64,000 bases of DNA, taken from positions 1 through 64,000 of the forward strand of contig NZ_JAAEAA010000014.1 in NCBI RefSeq assembly GCF_010119545.1, written 5' to 3'. The translations under genes and the position numbers were made by a program. Below, one piece after another: positions 25,473 to 34,456 of this stretch; within the stretch, counting starts at the first letter, position 1; every line of letters begins with the position of its first letter. Source of the stretch: Pontibacter fetidus (GTDB lineage: Bacteria > Bacteroidota > Bacteroidia > Cytophagales > Hymenobacteraceae). The notes beneath the pieces were generated by a model. It made no database searches. It had not been told where the DNA came from and worked only from the letters and a program-made list of their open reading frames with translations.

Positions 25473-26156
25473 TTAATCTTCCCCGATATCTTTTAAAGGA
25501 GCAGTCAGGAAATCGTTAAACGGTTTCAGGTCTTTAAAGCCATCCAAAACCACGTTCATAAAATCGCTGCCAAGCACTACTTTGTCAGGTAGCGGCATTA
25601 CGGCGTTCCAGCCTTTAAAGCGCAGGTATTCGATGGCAGGGTTGTCTTTGTCGTAGCCTTTGGGAGTTGTTTTTAGTTGCTCGCCCTGTAGTTCGCCAAA
25701 CTTCTTTTTAAAATCTGGTGATTCTACAATCGCTTTAAACTCATCCAAACTATAGTCTATTTCCTGGCGCACGGCTTTCAGGTAATCGGCTGGTGGCATC
25801 CAGAGCCCGCCAGCCAAAAACGAGTTATTGTTGCCAGCCAGGTGCAGGTAATAGCCCGGAAGAATGGATTTGCGCCCGCCGTCTGCCACATATGCCCCGA
25901 AATGGTCTTTGTAAGGGCGCTTGTCATTCGAGAAACGCACATCCCTGTAAATTCTGAACACAAGATCCTTGCCTGTCTGGTTGTTTGCGACTGGTTCAAA
26001 GTGGGACATCTCGCGCAGCATCTCATCCAGGAAACCCAGGTAATCTTTTCGGGCGGCTTCGTAACGTGGTTTGTTATCGGCGAACCACTCGCGGGTGTTG
26101 TTGCGGCTCAGGTCACTTAAAAACTGGAGTGTGCTTTTGGCTATAGTTACTGACAT
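25473..26156 (-). CDS. DUF2461 domain protein
   Basis: 227 residues, the usual length of the DUF2461 (TIGR02453) family. Family segments are visible: LQFLSDLSRNNTREWFADNKPRYEAARKDYL at the start (only the ends quoted), FRIYRDVRFSNDKRPYKDHFG, PGYYLHL, FLAGGLWMPP and the C-terminal GSDFMNVVLDGFKDLKPFNDFL. Soluble, function unknown across the family. Convergent with the GT operon with a gap of only six bases. Confidence 0.92.
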   Translation of the reverse strand: MSVTIAKSTLQFLSDLSRNNTREWFADNKPRYEAARKDYLGFLDEMLREMSHFEPVANNQTGKDLVFRIYRDVRFSNDKRPYKDHFGAYVADGGRKSILPGYYLHLAGNNNSFLAGGLWMPPADYLKAVRQEIDYSLDEFKAIVESPDFKKKFGELQGEQLKTTPKGYDKDNPAIEYLRFKGWNAVMPLPDKVVLGSDFMNVVLDGFKDLKPFNDFLTAPLKDIGED

Positions 26157-26357
26157 ATCTGCTATTTTTCCGGGCCGTTTACTGAACTATAGTTTGTATA
26201 CCTAACCAACTATAGTTACCAAAACAGCGTCGCTAATTTCATACTTTTTTTGCTATACCTGCAAACAGTATTCTGGCAACAAAGGTTATGGGTTTAAAAC
26301 GAATACTATAATCCGAGCCGTGCGTACTATTAACTATAGGCTCCCTAAAGTTAAGTT

Positions 26358-27494
26358 ATGTTTTACAGGTGTGCAGTGGCTTTTTTATTGCTGTTCCCGT
26401 TGCAGGGTGCGGCCCAGCTGCCCGACCCTGCCTGGCTGAACCCGCAGCGACAGACAGCACTTATGCAGCAGGCCATCGAACTCTATACCTGCATCGCAAA
26501 CGCAAACGAGTGGCATACCTTGCCCGATGATCTGCGGTTAAGCCCCGGTGATACCAACCTTGCCGTCCTGAAACTGAAACGTAATTTACTGCTCACCAAA
26601 GACCTGCCCTTGCTGCAAACCGACTCTATGGCAGTTTACGATTCGCTGCTGGTGGCGGCAACTATAAATTTCCAGAAACGCAACGGCATTAAAGCAGATG
26701 GAGTTATCGGACCTAAAACGGTGGCTGCCATTAACATACCTCCCTCCCAGCGGCTAAAGCTTTTACAGGCAAACCTGTTGCGCTGGCAAAACAGCACTGC
26801 ACATATGCCTTTCCCGACGGTATACATCAACATCCCCGATTACAGGTTATATATACTGGATACCAGCAGGGTGCTTTTGCAGATGCGCGTGATTGTAGGC
26901 AAAAAAGAAACCCCGACTTACCAAAACCAGACAGAGTTGCTAAGTATAGTTGTAAACCCGAACTGGAACATACCACGCTCCATTGCCGTGAACGAAATCT
27001 TGCCTATCCTGCGCCGAAACCCAAATTACCTGTATAAACGGCACATGCGTTTGTACCTGGATGGCAGGCAGCTAAACCCGTGGCGCGTGAACTGGAAAAA
27101 AGTAAATGCCAGTAATTTCAATTACCAGATTGTGCAATTGCCGGGCAAGCAGAATGAGTTGGGAGAGCTTAAGTTTTTATACAACAGCAAGGCAAACCAG
27201 TACATGCACGATACGCCACGCAAAGAGCTTTTTAAGTTCGACCAACGCAATTTCAGCCACGGCTGCATCCGGATTGAGAAACCTGATGAACTGGCTATGT
27301 ACCTGTTGCAGTACCGCTCCGGCCAAAGCAAGGAAAAAGCAAAACAACTGCTTGCCCGTTGGGACCGGAACCTATATTTACGTATACGCAAACCAATGCC
27401 ACTGCTGATTGGCTACCAGACCTGCTGGGTAAGTTATGATGGGAAAGTACAGTTCCGGGAAGATATTTACGGCTACGAAACCGTGAAACTATAG
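26358..27494 (+). CDS. L,D-transpeptidase (YcbB-like) with peptidoglycan-binding domain
   Basis: 378 residues. Signal peptide MFYRCAVAFLLLFPLQGAAQ. A peptidoglycan-binding helical repeat is seen near residues 95-125 (NFQKRNGIKADGVIGPKTVAAIN). The YkuD catalytic domain follows: PTVYINIPDYRLYILD, MRVIVGKKETPTY, MHDTPRKELF and NFSHGCIRIEKP with the catalytic Cys. Makes 3-3 cross-links or attaches proteins to peptidoglycan in the periplasm. The upstream 200 bases hold two full AACTATAGTT palindromes and no other gene. Confidence 0.92.
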   Translation: MFYRCAVAFLLLFPLQGAAQLPDPAWLNPQRQTALMQQAIELYTCIANANEWHTLPDDLRLSPGDTNLAVLKLKRNLLLTKDLPLLQTDSMAVYDSLLVAATINFQKRNGIKADGVIGPKTVAAINIPPSQRLKLLQANLLRWQNSTAHMPFPTVYINIPDYRLYILDTSRVLLQMRVIVGKKETPTYQNQTELLSIVVNPNWNIPRSIAVNEILPILRRNPNYLYKRHMRLYLDGRQLNPWRVNWKKVNASNFNYQIVQLPGKQNELGELKFLYNSKANQYMHDTPRKELFKFDQRNFSHGCIRIEKPDELAMYLLQYRSGQSKEKAKQLLARWDRNLYLRIRKPMPLLIGYQTCWVSYDGKVQFREDIYGYETVKL

Positions 27495-27496
27495 CG

Positions 27497-28102
27497 TTAC
27501 TCCGATCCGGCCAGCCAATCGAAATCCACATCCTCCATGTGGTCTACATCTGAGAGTTCAGGCAACAGTTTGTGTGATAAATGCAGTCTTTCTATATCGT
27601 ATAAGGTTTCGGCAAAAACGGTTGAGGAACTCCATGCTTTATCCTGGAAAAGTTCCGGGTATAGTTTGTTCATGCCCAGCAAATAATAGCCGCCATCCAG
27701 CGCCGGACCGATCACTACTTCGTGTGTCTGCAGTGCATCAAAAGCCTGCTCAATAATCTCCTGAGTCAGTTGTTTGCAATCACTCCCGATGATCACTACC
27801 GAACTATAGCCAGCAGCAAAAGCATCTTCAAAAGCAGCCTGCATTTTCTGTCCCAGGTCTCCATGGGTTTGCAAATGGTGCTGGTAAATTGCCTTGGGCC
27901 ATAGTTCATCATCCACTATAGCATCTGCAAAATAAACAGCCTTGTCGGTTTGCAGTTTTTCGGTAACCTGGCGGGTATGCTGCAGCAGGTGAATGTAAAT
28001 TTCGAGCGCTACTTCGGGGCCAACAGCCTCAGCCAGGCGCGTTTTAACTTTACCCAGCTCGGGGGCACGCACAAACAGTAAAAGTAAACGATTATGGTCC
28101 AT
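27497..28102 (-). CDS. DUF2064 glycosyltransferase-like protein (TIGR04282, arsenosugar-associated)
   Basis: 201 residues. GT-A fold of the TIGR04282 group: LLLFVRAPELGKVKTRLA at the start, then ALEIYIHLLQHT, VVIIGSDCKQLTQEIIEQAF with the DC motif, and VIGPALDGGYYLLGM. Members next to ArsS are annotated as arsenosugar biosynthesis glycosyltransferases. It overlaps the rhodanese gene by 11 bases and is the last gene of the cluster, only two bases past the end of the convergent transpeptidase gene. Confidence 0.88.
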   Translation of the reverse strand: MDHNRLLLLFVRAPELGKVKTRLAEAVGPEVALEIYIHLLQHTRQVTEKLQTDKAVYFADAIVDDELWPKAIYQHHLQTHGDLGQKMQAAFEDAFAAGYSSVVIIGSDCKQLTQEIIEQAFDALQTHEVVIGPALDGGYYLLGMNKLYPELFQDKAWSSSTVFAETLYDIERLHLSHKLLPELSDVDHMEDVDFDWLAGSE

Positions 28103-28595
28103 ATACTTTCTCTCCTTCTGTTAACCAGTAACTCCAGAAACGGGAATATGCATGTATACGGTTTGTCTGGCCGTTGGCATCAAAAACAGGATAGCCCTTG
28201 TTTACCCAGCTAAATAACCCACCCCGCAGGTTTTGTACATCTTTGTAGCCGGCTTCCAGTAACTGCAATCCTGCCTTCGAACTCCGCATCCCAACAGAAC
28301 AGTAAACTACAACCTGTGCATCTTTCGGTATATCAGTCATTTTATCAGCCTGGAAGGTGTTATAGTCTATAACTTTAGCTCCTTTTAAGTGGCTTACCTG
28401 GTACTCTTCCGGTGTTCGCACATCCAGTAAAACGTAGGGTTCTTCTGTGGCATGCAGTTCTTCAGGATCGATGTTGGGCACCGCTTTATTGGATACAATG
28501 TTAGTCAGTAAACTATAAGTATAATGTTTGCCCAGGTCTGTAAAAACGATGGCTGCGATAATAAATATAAGTAAAAAGAGTATTCGTTTAGGCAT
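28092..28595 (-). CDS. Membrane-anchored rhodanese-domain protein
   Basis: 167 residues from MPKRILFLLIFIIAAIVF (ATG at 28595). One N-terminal membrane segment, then a rhodanese domain: YVLLDVRTPEEYQVSHLKGA and VVYCSVGMRSSKAGLQLLEAGY with the active-site Cys, and NLRGGLFSWVNKGYPV. The final 25 residues (HAYSRFWSYWLTEGEKVYGP) are a tail often seen in the arsenosugar-linked rhodaneses. Lies between ArsS and the DUF2064 gene, suggesting a sulfur- or redox-related role in that pathway. Confidence 0.88.
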   Translation of the reverse strand: MPKRILFLLIFIIAAIVFTDLGKHYTYSLLTNIVSNKAVPNIDPEELHATEEPYVLLDVRTPEEYQVSHLKGAKVIDYNTFQADKMTDIPKDAQVVVYCSVGMRSSKAGLQLLEAGYKDVQNLRGGLFSWVNKGYPVFDANGQTNRIHAYSRFWSYWLTEGEKVYGP

Positions 28596-28609
28596 GTAGC
28601 AACTATAGG

Positions 28610-29665
28610 TTAAGCAACGGTTTGCCCGCCGCAACTAGAGCCGGCTCCGGCTGTGCAACCATAACAATGCTGATTGAGAATGATGCTACGTTTGTTAAGG
28701 GCTGCCAGGTTAAAATCGCGGATGTGCTGCGGGGCAGTTGGGCTAACGTGCAACTCGAGCATTTGGTTGAAGTCACAATCGTATAAATATCCATCCCAGC
28801 CAACCGAGATCGTATTCCGGCACATGACACTGGCAGCGGCAGCCGGGTTAAAGGCATCGACCAGTTTCTCCATATAGCTTTCATAGTTACCGCTTTGCAT
28901 CAGGTATTCCAGGTAGCGACTAATGGGCAGATTGGTAATGCAAAACAGGTTATTGAAATCGATATCAAAACCGGCCTTCAGCCTTCGTTTAAACTCAGCT
29001 TCCAGGGCCTGTTGGGCTGCCGGCAAAAATGCGCCCGACGGATTATAAACCAGATCAAGTTGCAAACCCGAGCCTTCCTTGCCAAAGCCCACTTCGTTCA
29101 GCAGTTGCAGCGCTTTTATCGACTTTTCAAACACGCCATCGCCACGCTGTGCATCGGTGCGACTGGCCGCAAAGTAAGGCAACGACGACACCACCTGCAC
29201 CTTATGTTCTTTAAAGAAGAGTGGCAGGTCGTGGTACTTTTTATTGGCCAGGATAATCGTCAGGTTGCAGCGAACTATAATTTGTTTCCCCAGCTTCGAA
29301 AGCTCCTCCACAAACCACCTGAAGTCCGGGTTCATTTCGGGTGCGCCTCCTGTTAAATCTATCGTTGTGATCTCAGGTGAATTGACCAGTGCATCCAGGC
29401 AAAGCTGCATCGTTTCGCGGGTCATAATTTCTTTGCGGTCCGGGCCGGCATCTACGTGGCAATGGCGGCAGGTCTGGTTGCACATTTTGCCCACATTTAC
29501 CTGTAGTATAGTTGCTCCCGTTGGCTTTAACGGGTACAGATTATGCTGCCGTAGCTGCGCAGCAAACTCCGGGAACTGCGCGCCCTGTTGCAGTACTGTA
29601 AGCTGGTAGGCCGGTTCAGATAATTCGTGTTTCTGCCTGTGCAGCGATGTAGCGGAAAGCGCCAT
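28610..29665 (-). CDS. arsS: Arsenosugar biosynthesis radical SAM protein ArsS
   Basis: 351 residues, typical for ArsS. The radical SAM motif is GKMCNQTCRHCHVDAGP (CxxxCxxC near residue 59-66), preceded by LQVNVG. TIDLTGGAPEMNPDFRWFV is the SAM-binding GGAPE motif. The C-terminal SPASM-like/DUF3641 part has VMCRNTISVGWDGYLYDCDFNQM and HCYGCTAGAGSSCGG. Known family role: adding the 5'-deoxyadenosyl group to dimethylarsenite. Located three bases after the peroxidase-like gene. Confidence 0.95.
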   Translation of the reverse strand: MALSATSLHRQKHELSEPAYQLTVLQQGAQFPEFAAQLRQHNLYPLKPTGATILQVNVGKMCNQTCRHCHVDAGPDRKEIMTRETMQLCLDALVNSPEITTIDLTGGAPEMNPDFRWFVEELSKLGKQIIVRCNLTIILANKKYHDLPLFFKEHKVQVVSSLPYFAASRTDAQRGDGVFEKSIKALQLLNEVGFGKEGSGLQLDLVYNPSGAFLPAAQQALEAEFKRRLKAGFDIDFNNLFCITNLPISRYLEYLMQSGNYESYMEKLVDAFNPAAAASVMCRNTISVGWDGYLYDCDFNQMLELHVSPTAPQHIRDFNLAALNKRSIILNQHCYGCTAGAGSSCGGQTVA

Positions 29666-29668
29666 AAA

Positions 29669-30004
29669 TTACATGGTAAGTTCTTTGATCTTGTTCATCA
29701 TTTGTACGCCATGCACCAGTGCTGCACCGCCTTTTATAGCTGCCGCCACATGCACCGCTTCCATCATCTGGTTTTCATCCGCCCCTTTCTGCAAACAATC
29801 CGAGGTATAGGCATCAATGCAATATGGGCACTGCACCGCATGCGAAACTGCCAGCGCAATCAGGGCTTTTTCGCGGGCAGTAAGGGCGCCCTCTTTAAAC
29901 ACCTCGCCGTAATAATCAAAAAACTTGTTGCCCATCTCAGGCTGAAGTTGCGTTATATCGCCAAACTTTTTCAGGTCGGCCGGATCGTAATAGGTCTTTT
30001 CCAT
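29669..30004 (-). CDS. Arsenosugar-associated peroxidase-like protein (AhpD/CMD family)
   Basis: 111 residues. Carboxymuconolactone decarboxylase / AhpD fold with EKALIALAVSHAVQCPYCIDAYTSDCLQKG, of which CPYC is the redox-active pair near residues 60-63, and the following AVHVAAAIKGGAALVHGVQMM. This subgroup regularly accompanies ArsS. It is the first gene of the minus-strand cluster, so the promoter should lie in the 221-base gap before the aldehyde dehydrogenase gene. Confidence 0.92.
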   Translation of the reverse strand: MEKTYYDPADLKKFGDITQLQPEMGNKFFDYYGEVFKEGALTAREKALIALAVSHAVQCPYCIDAYTSDCLQKGADENQMMEAVHVAAAIKGGAALVHGVQMMNKIKELTM

Positions 30005-30225
30005 AAGCTTTAAATTTGTATCTGTTATAAAACAGTAACAAGCTTTATTGTTTCCTGTTTACTATATGTAAAGCTACGTCAGCCAACACTCAAAACTAAA
30101 CTATAAATAAAAAATACAGAACTGCTGTTACACAAAACTGCTATAAACTATAGTTTACAAAGCTATAGTTTATGGTCTGTAAGGCAGGATCAGCGTATAT
30201 TTACTTTTGATATTAACACGACACT

Positions 30226-31590
30226 ATGGCTATCCAAACTATGAATCCGGCCACCAACGAGGTGGTAAAAACGTTTGATCCGCACACTTCCGAAGAAGTT
30301 AAACAGAAAATAGAAGCTGCCGATAAGGCTTTCAGAAACTGGCGAAAAACAACTTTTGCAGAACGCGCCAAACTTATGCAGAAGTGCGCCGACATACTGG
30401 AAAACGAAGCAGAAAAGTATGGCCGCATCATTACCCTGGAAATGGGAAAGCCTTTGAAAGATGGTATTGCGGAAGTAAAAAAATGCGCCCTCGCCTGCCG
30501 GTACTATGCCGAAAATGCAGAAGACTTTTTAAAGGATGAAGAGGTAGAAACCAAAGCAGAAAAGAGCCTGATCGCGTACGAACCGCTGGGCGTTATACTG
30601 GCCGTTATGCCCTGGAATTTCCCGTTCTGGCAGGTGTTTCGTTTCCTGGCTCCTGCCCTGATGGCTGGCAATACTGGTTTGCTTAAACACGCCTCCAATG
30701 TGCCGCAATGCGCGCTGGCCATAGAAGAGATTGTGCGTAAAGCCGGCTTCCCGGAGGATGTATTTTATACCTTGCTGATCGGCTCCAAAGAAGTAGATGT
30801 CGTGATACAGCACCCGGCAGTAAAAGCGGTAACCTTAACCGGTAGCGAAGCAGCAGGCGCACACGTGGCAGCTACCGCCGGCAAAGAGATTAAAAAAACA
30901 GTTTTAGAGTTAGGTGGCTCCGATCCGTTTATAGTACTGGCAGATGCTGATCTGGAACTGGCAGCTGAGAACGCCATGAAATCGAGGATGGTGAATACCG
31001 GGCAAAGTTGCATTGCGGCCAAGCGTTTTATAGTGGTGGAAACTATAGCAGACGCTTTCCTGGAGAAAATGAAACAGAAAATGGCTGCCCTTAAGACCGG
31101 AGATCCGCTGAAAGATGACTGCGATTATGGCCCGATGGCACGCCCTGACCTGGCTGAAGAACTGGAAGAACAGGTTAAAAAATCTGTAGAGAAAGGTGCT
31201 GAAATAGTGCTGAATGGTGGCCGCGAAGGAAAAGACAGCGCGTACTTTAAGCCGATGATCCTGACCAATGTGAAGCCCGGCATGCCCGCCTACGACGAAG
31301 AAATGTTTGGACCGGTAGCCGCATTTATAGTTGCCACAGACGAAGACGACGCCATCCGTATTGCCAACGATTCCCGCTTTGGTTTAGCTGGCTCCGTGTG
31401 GACCAAAGACCGTGAACGCGGTTTAAAAGTAGCCAGACAAGTTGAGTCAGGTGCTGTGTTTGTAAACGCCTTGGTAGCCTCTTCACCGGAAATGCCATTT
31501 GGCGGGATTAAAAAGTCCGGTTACGGCCGCGAGCTTTCGTATGTTGGTATCCGGGAGTTTGTAAACCAGAAAAGCATCTGGGTGGGGTAA
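30226..31590 (+). CDS. NAD(P)-dependent aldehyde dehydrogenase (succinate-semialdehyde type)
   Basis: 454 residues. Oxidises an aldehyde to the acid. Motifs: MPWNFPFWQVFR, LTGSEAAGAHVA (cofactor binding), KKTVLELGGSDPFIV with the general-base Glu, and NTGQSCIAAKRFIV with the catalytic Cys. The compact length and N-terminus MAIQTMNPATNEVVKTF fit the GabD/YneI branch. A -7-like TACTTTTG stands at 30202-30209, without a clear -33 box. Divergent from the arsenosugar cluster; no functional link is implied. Confidence 0.92.
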   Translation: MAIQTMNPATNEVVKTFDPHTSEEVKQKIEAADKAFRNWRKTTFAERAKLMQKCADILENEAEKYGRIITLEMGKPLKDGIAEVKKCALACRYYAENAEDFLKDEEVETKAEKSLIAYEPLGVILAVMPWNFPFWQVFRFLAPALMAGNTGLLKHASNVPQCALAIEEIVRKAGFPEDVFYTLLIGSKEVDVVIQHPAVKAVTLTGSEAAGAHVAATAGKEIKKTVLELGGSDPFIVLADADLELAAENAMKSRMVNTGQSCIAAKRFIVVETIADAFLEKMKQKMAALKTGDPLKDDCDYGPMARPDLAEELEEQVKKSVEKGAEIVLNGGREGKDSAYFKPMILTNVKPGMPAYDEEMFGPVAAFIVATDEDDAIRIANDSRFGLAGSVWTKDRERGLKVARQVESGAVFVNALVASSPEMPFGGIKKSGYGRELSYVGIREFVNQKSIWVG

Positions 31591-31872
31591 GAAGTTAGAG
31601 AGTTGAGGAGTTAAAGAGTTAAAGAGTTTAAGAAGTTAAAAAGTTAGAAGGTTAGAAAGTGTATGAGTTGTGACGATGGAAATTTGGAGGGCTGAAAGTT
31701 ACAAGTCCCTTCTCCCTGGAGAGAAGTTTAGGATGAGGGGCTATATCAGTAATATCTCCCTTAATCAGAAATCAATTAGTAATTAAAGTCCGCAGCAGCT
31801 TAAACGCAAAATAATGGTCTCTTCAGCTATAACTTTTTAACTTTCTAACTTTCTAACTTTCTAACTTCCAAA
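31591..31872. repeat. Low-complexity GTTAGAAA/GTTAAA repeats in inverted halves
   Basis: The left part (31591-31662) reads as degenerate repeats of agttagaaag and agttaaagag; the right part (31829-31872) reads tttttaactttctaactttctaacttcc, which is the complement of the left. The two can pair imperfectly around a loop of about 165 bases that also holds a 'ccctggagagaag' module. It lies between convergent genes. Related sequence occurs at 54930-55006. No gene is seen. Confidence 0.7.
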
Positions 31873-32637
31873 CTATAAATACCCCATCAGCTTGTAGACT
31901 ACATAACCGGCAATTTCGTGGATAAGCAGGTGCCAGTTCTCAAAGGATCCGGCGTTTGGGATGATGGTTTCGTCGGGGGTGAAGTAGCGGGGGGCACTAT
32001 AGAAATCGGTACTGTATACATCGGTTTTTACACCGGCTTTGGCAAAACACCCCGCTGACCTGCGCATATGGAACGCCGATGTAACCAATAGTTTTTTCTT
32101 CCATTCGGGGTGTTGCGCTAATAACCTGGCCGTGTTTACGGCATTTTCGTGGGTGTTGCGGCTGTTGGCCTCAGTAACGATATCTTCTTCGGCTACGCCG
32201 GCCATCAGCAATATTTTCTCTATTTGTTCTGCTTCGGGCACTGCCGTTCCTGTAACACGGCCATCTCCACCGGAAATCAGAAATTGCTTTATTTTTCCTA
32301 AGCGGTATAGTTGCAGTGGGTGTAAAAAGCGGTCTGCCCCTTTGTGTGTATGGATGCGGTCTGCTATATCTTCGCGGTAGCCGGTTACGCCCGTCAAAAT
32401 ACTAGCCACATCGTAATTCTTTACTTCATTAACCGGGGTTGCTGCTACTTCCCAGGCGCGCCAGGCTTCATTCTCCAAAAACGGGTTCGAGAAAACAACA
32501 AGTATCGCTAACGATGCCAGTAAGAACCCACGCTTATACTTCGGATTTTTGAGGAACAGGGCCAGCAACAGAAACGCCAGCACCCACAGCAAAGGCATCA
32601 GGAACAAGTATAGCAGCTTAGAGAGCAGGAAAAACAT
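31873..32637 (-). CDS. YdcF/ElyC family DUF218 membrane protein
   Basis: 254 residues. Two membrane segments at the N-terminus (residues 5-27 and 38-50), then a DUF218 domain outside: VASILTGVTGYRED, FLISGGDGRVTGTAVPEAEQI, EEDIVTEANSRNTHENAVNTARLL and KLLVTSAFHMRRSAGCFAKAG. The SRNTxENA and SxFHMxRS parts are diagnostic. Family members (SanA, ElyC, YdcF) act on the envelope, possibly on lipid carriers. Exact reaction unknown. Confidence 0.9.
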   Translation of the reverse strand: MFFLLSKLLYLFLMPLLWVLAFLLLALFLKNPKYKRGFLLASLAILVVFSNPFLENEAWRAWEVAATPVNEVKNYDVASILTGVTGYREDIADRIHTHKGADRFLHPLQLYRLGKIKQFLISGGDGRVTGTAVPEAEQIEKILLMAGVAEEDIVTEANSRNTHENAVNTARLLAQHPEWKKKLLVTSAFHMRRSAGCFAKAGVKTDVYSTDFYSAPRYFTPDETIIPNAGSFENWHLLIHEIAGYVVYKLMGYL

Positions 32638-32643
32638 AGCAGG

Positions 32644-32730
32644 TTAAAAGATTAGCCAAAGCAGCAGAAAAACGAACAGCATGGTAACTATAGCAATAAC
32701 GTCTTTGTGCAGTTTAAACTTTGGAAACAT
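32644..32730 (-). CDS. Very small membrane peptide (28 aa), possible
   Basis: Starts MFPKFKLHKDVIAIV and ends FVFLLLWLIF, a short basic head followed by one transmembrane helix. Start at 32730, stop TAA at 32644-32646. It lies in the 153-base gap between the YdcF and DUF2905 genes, same strand. The composition is that of a real single-pass microprotein rather than random sequence, but there is no clear ribosome-binding site. Low confidence. Confidence 0.35.
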   Translation of the reverse strand: MFPKFKLHKDVIAIVTMLFVFLLLWLIF

Positions 32731-32790
32731 GAGGCTGATTTTGCCCTGCCAAGATAGGAAACTATAGGTAAACCAGAAAACAACTACAAT

Positions 32791-33012
32791 TTAAAAGAAC
32801 TTCCGGAACAGCCATAGCAGCAACGAAAACAGCGCGCTCAACAACAACATGGTCGTGATCGGAAAATAGACGCGAACATTTTTCTTTTCCACTTTTATAT
32901 CGCCGGGCAGGTTACCGAACCAGTTCAGTTTATCGCCGGCAGACCAGATCACCAGGCCAAGTACCAGTAGTATCACCCCAACTATAGCTATATATTTACC
33001 GGCTGGCTGCAT
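32791..33012 (-). CDS. DUF2905 small membrane protein
   Basis: 73 residues. Two membrane segments (residues 6-25 and 51-70) around the family signature LNWFGNLPGDIKVEKKNVRVYFPITT, of which GNLPGDI and YFPI are diagnostic of DUF2905. Function unknown across bacteria. It starts ten bases after the stop of the gene at 33023, so it likely belongs to that transcript. Confidence 0.93.
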   Translation of the reverse strand: MQPAGKYIAIVGVILLVLGLVIWSAGDKLNWFGNLPGDIKVEKKNVRVYFPITTMLLLSALFSLLLWLFRKFF

Positions 33013-33022
33013 AGGTTACAAC

Positions 33023-33628
33023 TTAAAAACTGACACGTGTTCCAACTGAGATATTCATTATTTCCCAAAGCGTAAGCTCATCATCCTTATACCACGATGT
33101 AACCAGTAAGTCGAAGGTGCCGACCTCGCTGTATAGCCCTATTTTTTTTACATAGCTGTTTTGGATTTTCCGGGAAACGGCCGCACCGGCAAAGCCCAGC
33201 AACCGCACCTTCGGCGACCACCAGTAATATCCATCCGGAAATTTATCATCCCAGGTTAAAGGAAAATTATCGTCGAAATAGTAACTAAGGCCCAACCCAA
33301 CCTGCAGCGGAGTAACAGTAAAAGAACGTCGCCGCTCAATTTCCCAGGGTTTGTAAGTGCCTTTTACAGTTAACAGGTGTATGGCTTCTTCTGCATCAAA
33401 TTTGGGTACATAACCATATAGCAGGTCAGTGGTTAAGCGTCCTTTTGCAAAATCGTATCCTGGCCCACCAGACAGCATCCCCATGTTGCCTGCAAACTGC
33501 AGCGTGGCAGCATCTGGTACATACCATTTGCGTGCAACAGTAACTATAGTGTCTTGTGCTGTATTGCCCCGGCAACTATACTGTACGCTTAGCAAGGTTG
33601 CCAGTAGCATTAGCAGTCTTATCCTCAT
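33023..33628 (-). CDS. Secreted, probably outer-membrane, protein of unknown function
   Basis: 201 residues. Hydrophobic signal MRIRLLMLLATLLSVQYSC; the Cys could be a lipobox but the preceding residues are not ideal. The mature part has alternating beta-strand pattern with aromatic residues (TTDLLYGYVPKF, VTPLQVGLGLSYYFDDNFP, RLLGFAGAAVSRKI, IGLYSEVGTFDLLVTSWY) and ends ISVGTRVSF, a barrel-like terminal Phe. Starts one base after the stop of the broken phosphoesterase gene, so the two were probably co-transcribed. Confidence 0.65.
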   Translation of the reverse strand: MRIRLLMLLATLLSVQYSCRGNTAQDTIVTVARKWYVPDAATLQFAGNMGMLSGGPGYDFAKGRLTTDLLYGYVPKFDAEEAIHLLTVKGTYKPWEIERRRSFTVTPLQVGLGLSYYFDDNFPLTWDDKFPDGYYWWSPKVRLLGFAGAAVSRKIQNSYVKKIGLYSEVGTFDLLVTSWYKDDELTLWEIMNISVGTRVSF

Positions 33629-33629
33629 T

Positions 33630-34456
33630 TCAGGAGTTTAGTTGTATACGCTCAAAAGTTATGTTATCACCGTTTATTGTAAAAACGATGTATTCCAGCC
33701 GCTCCGTCGCGCCCGAAACCAGGTACGGAATACGGCCGTCGAACGGATAAAAAAGGTTGTAAGCATGCCGGTGCCCATGAAGCGAGTAACTTACATTATA
33801 CTTGCTTATCAACGCGCCATATTGCTCCCCTTTGCCCTGGTCTCTGCCAAATTCATACAGTATGGGGTAAATATGCGACAGCACAAAAATATGATCGTAC
33901 TTCTGCCCTTCTTTAAGTTCTGCTTCCAGCCATACAAGGTCCGGAGCTTTGCCATCAAACTCCAGGAAGTTTGTGTTTAGCAGTATAAATTTAGTATTCC
34001 CAACTATAAAACTAAAATCAAAATCGCCATACATAGCCTTATAAAGCGCTTTGCCGTTGTTTACGGCATCGTGATTGCCAATTAAGGCATCTTTAGTTTA
34101 CTTAACTGATGATGTATCAGCTTATGTTCTTTCAGCAATCCGAAATCTGTTATATCGCCGCCCAGTAACAGGAAAAGTGCATCGCTATGATAACGGTTAA
34201 TGTGCTCTACAAGCTGCTCATTCTCTTCGTAAAAGCCCTGCGAATCGGCAATAAGTATGAATTGAAACGCGGTATTTCGTGTTATGTGCAGCGTCTCTAA
34301 TTTCTGGATGTTGCGTTGGTTTATGTTCTTTTCGTCTTCGCTGAGCCGCATCTCGTATGGGCTGTATTCAAATTTCTCGCAGGACTGCCATGCCAGCATA
34401 GCCAACGCAAGCACAACCAATTTAAAGTAGTTATATTTTTTAACAGGATAATACAT
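33630..34456 (-). pseudogene. Metallophosphoesterase lipoprotein gene broken by a frameshift
   Basis: Two consecutive frames together match the intact protein of 34607-35437. The N-terminal part (34082-34456) has the lipobox AMLAWQSCEKFEYSPYE, FILIADSQGFYEE and GGDITDFGLLKE, then stops after KLKMP. The rest (from 34073 on down, with an ATG only at 34034) resumes at IGNHDAVNNGK and continues with YGDFDFSFIVG, FVLSHIYP and SLHGHRHAYN. Compared with the intact copy, 10 bases are missing between the Pro codon and ATTGGCAATCACGAT, where four codons (Leu Val Thr Val) should be. All catalytic motifs remain but are split over two frames. A sequencing error is not excluded. Confidence 0.85.

Noticed and set aside
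27497..30004. Arsenic methyltransferase arsM inside the cluster
   Set aside because: All frames in the segment are accounted for by four other genes; none has a methyltransferase motif.
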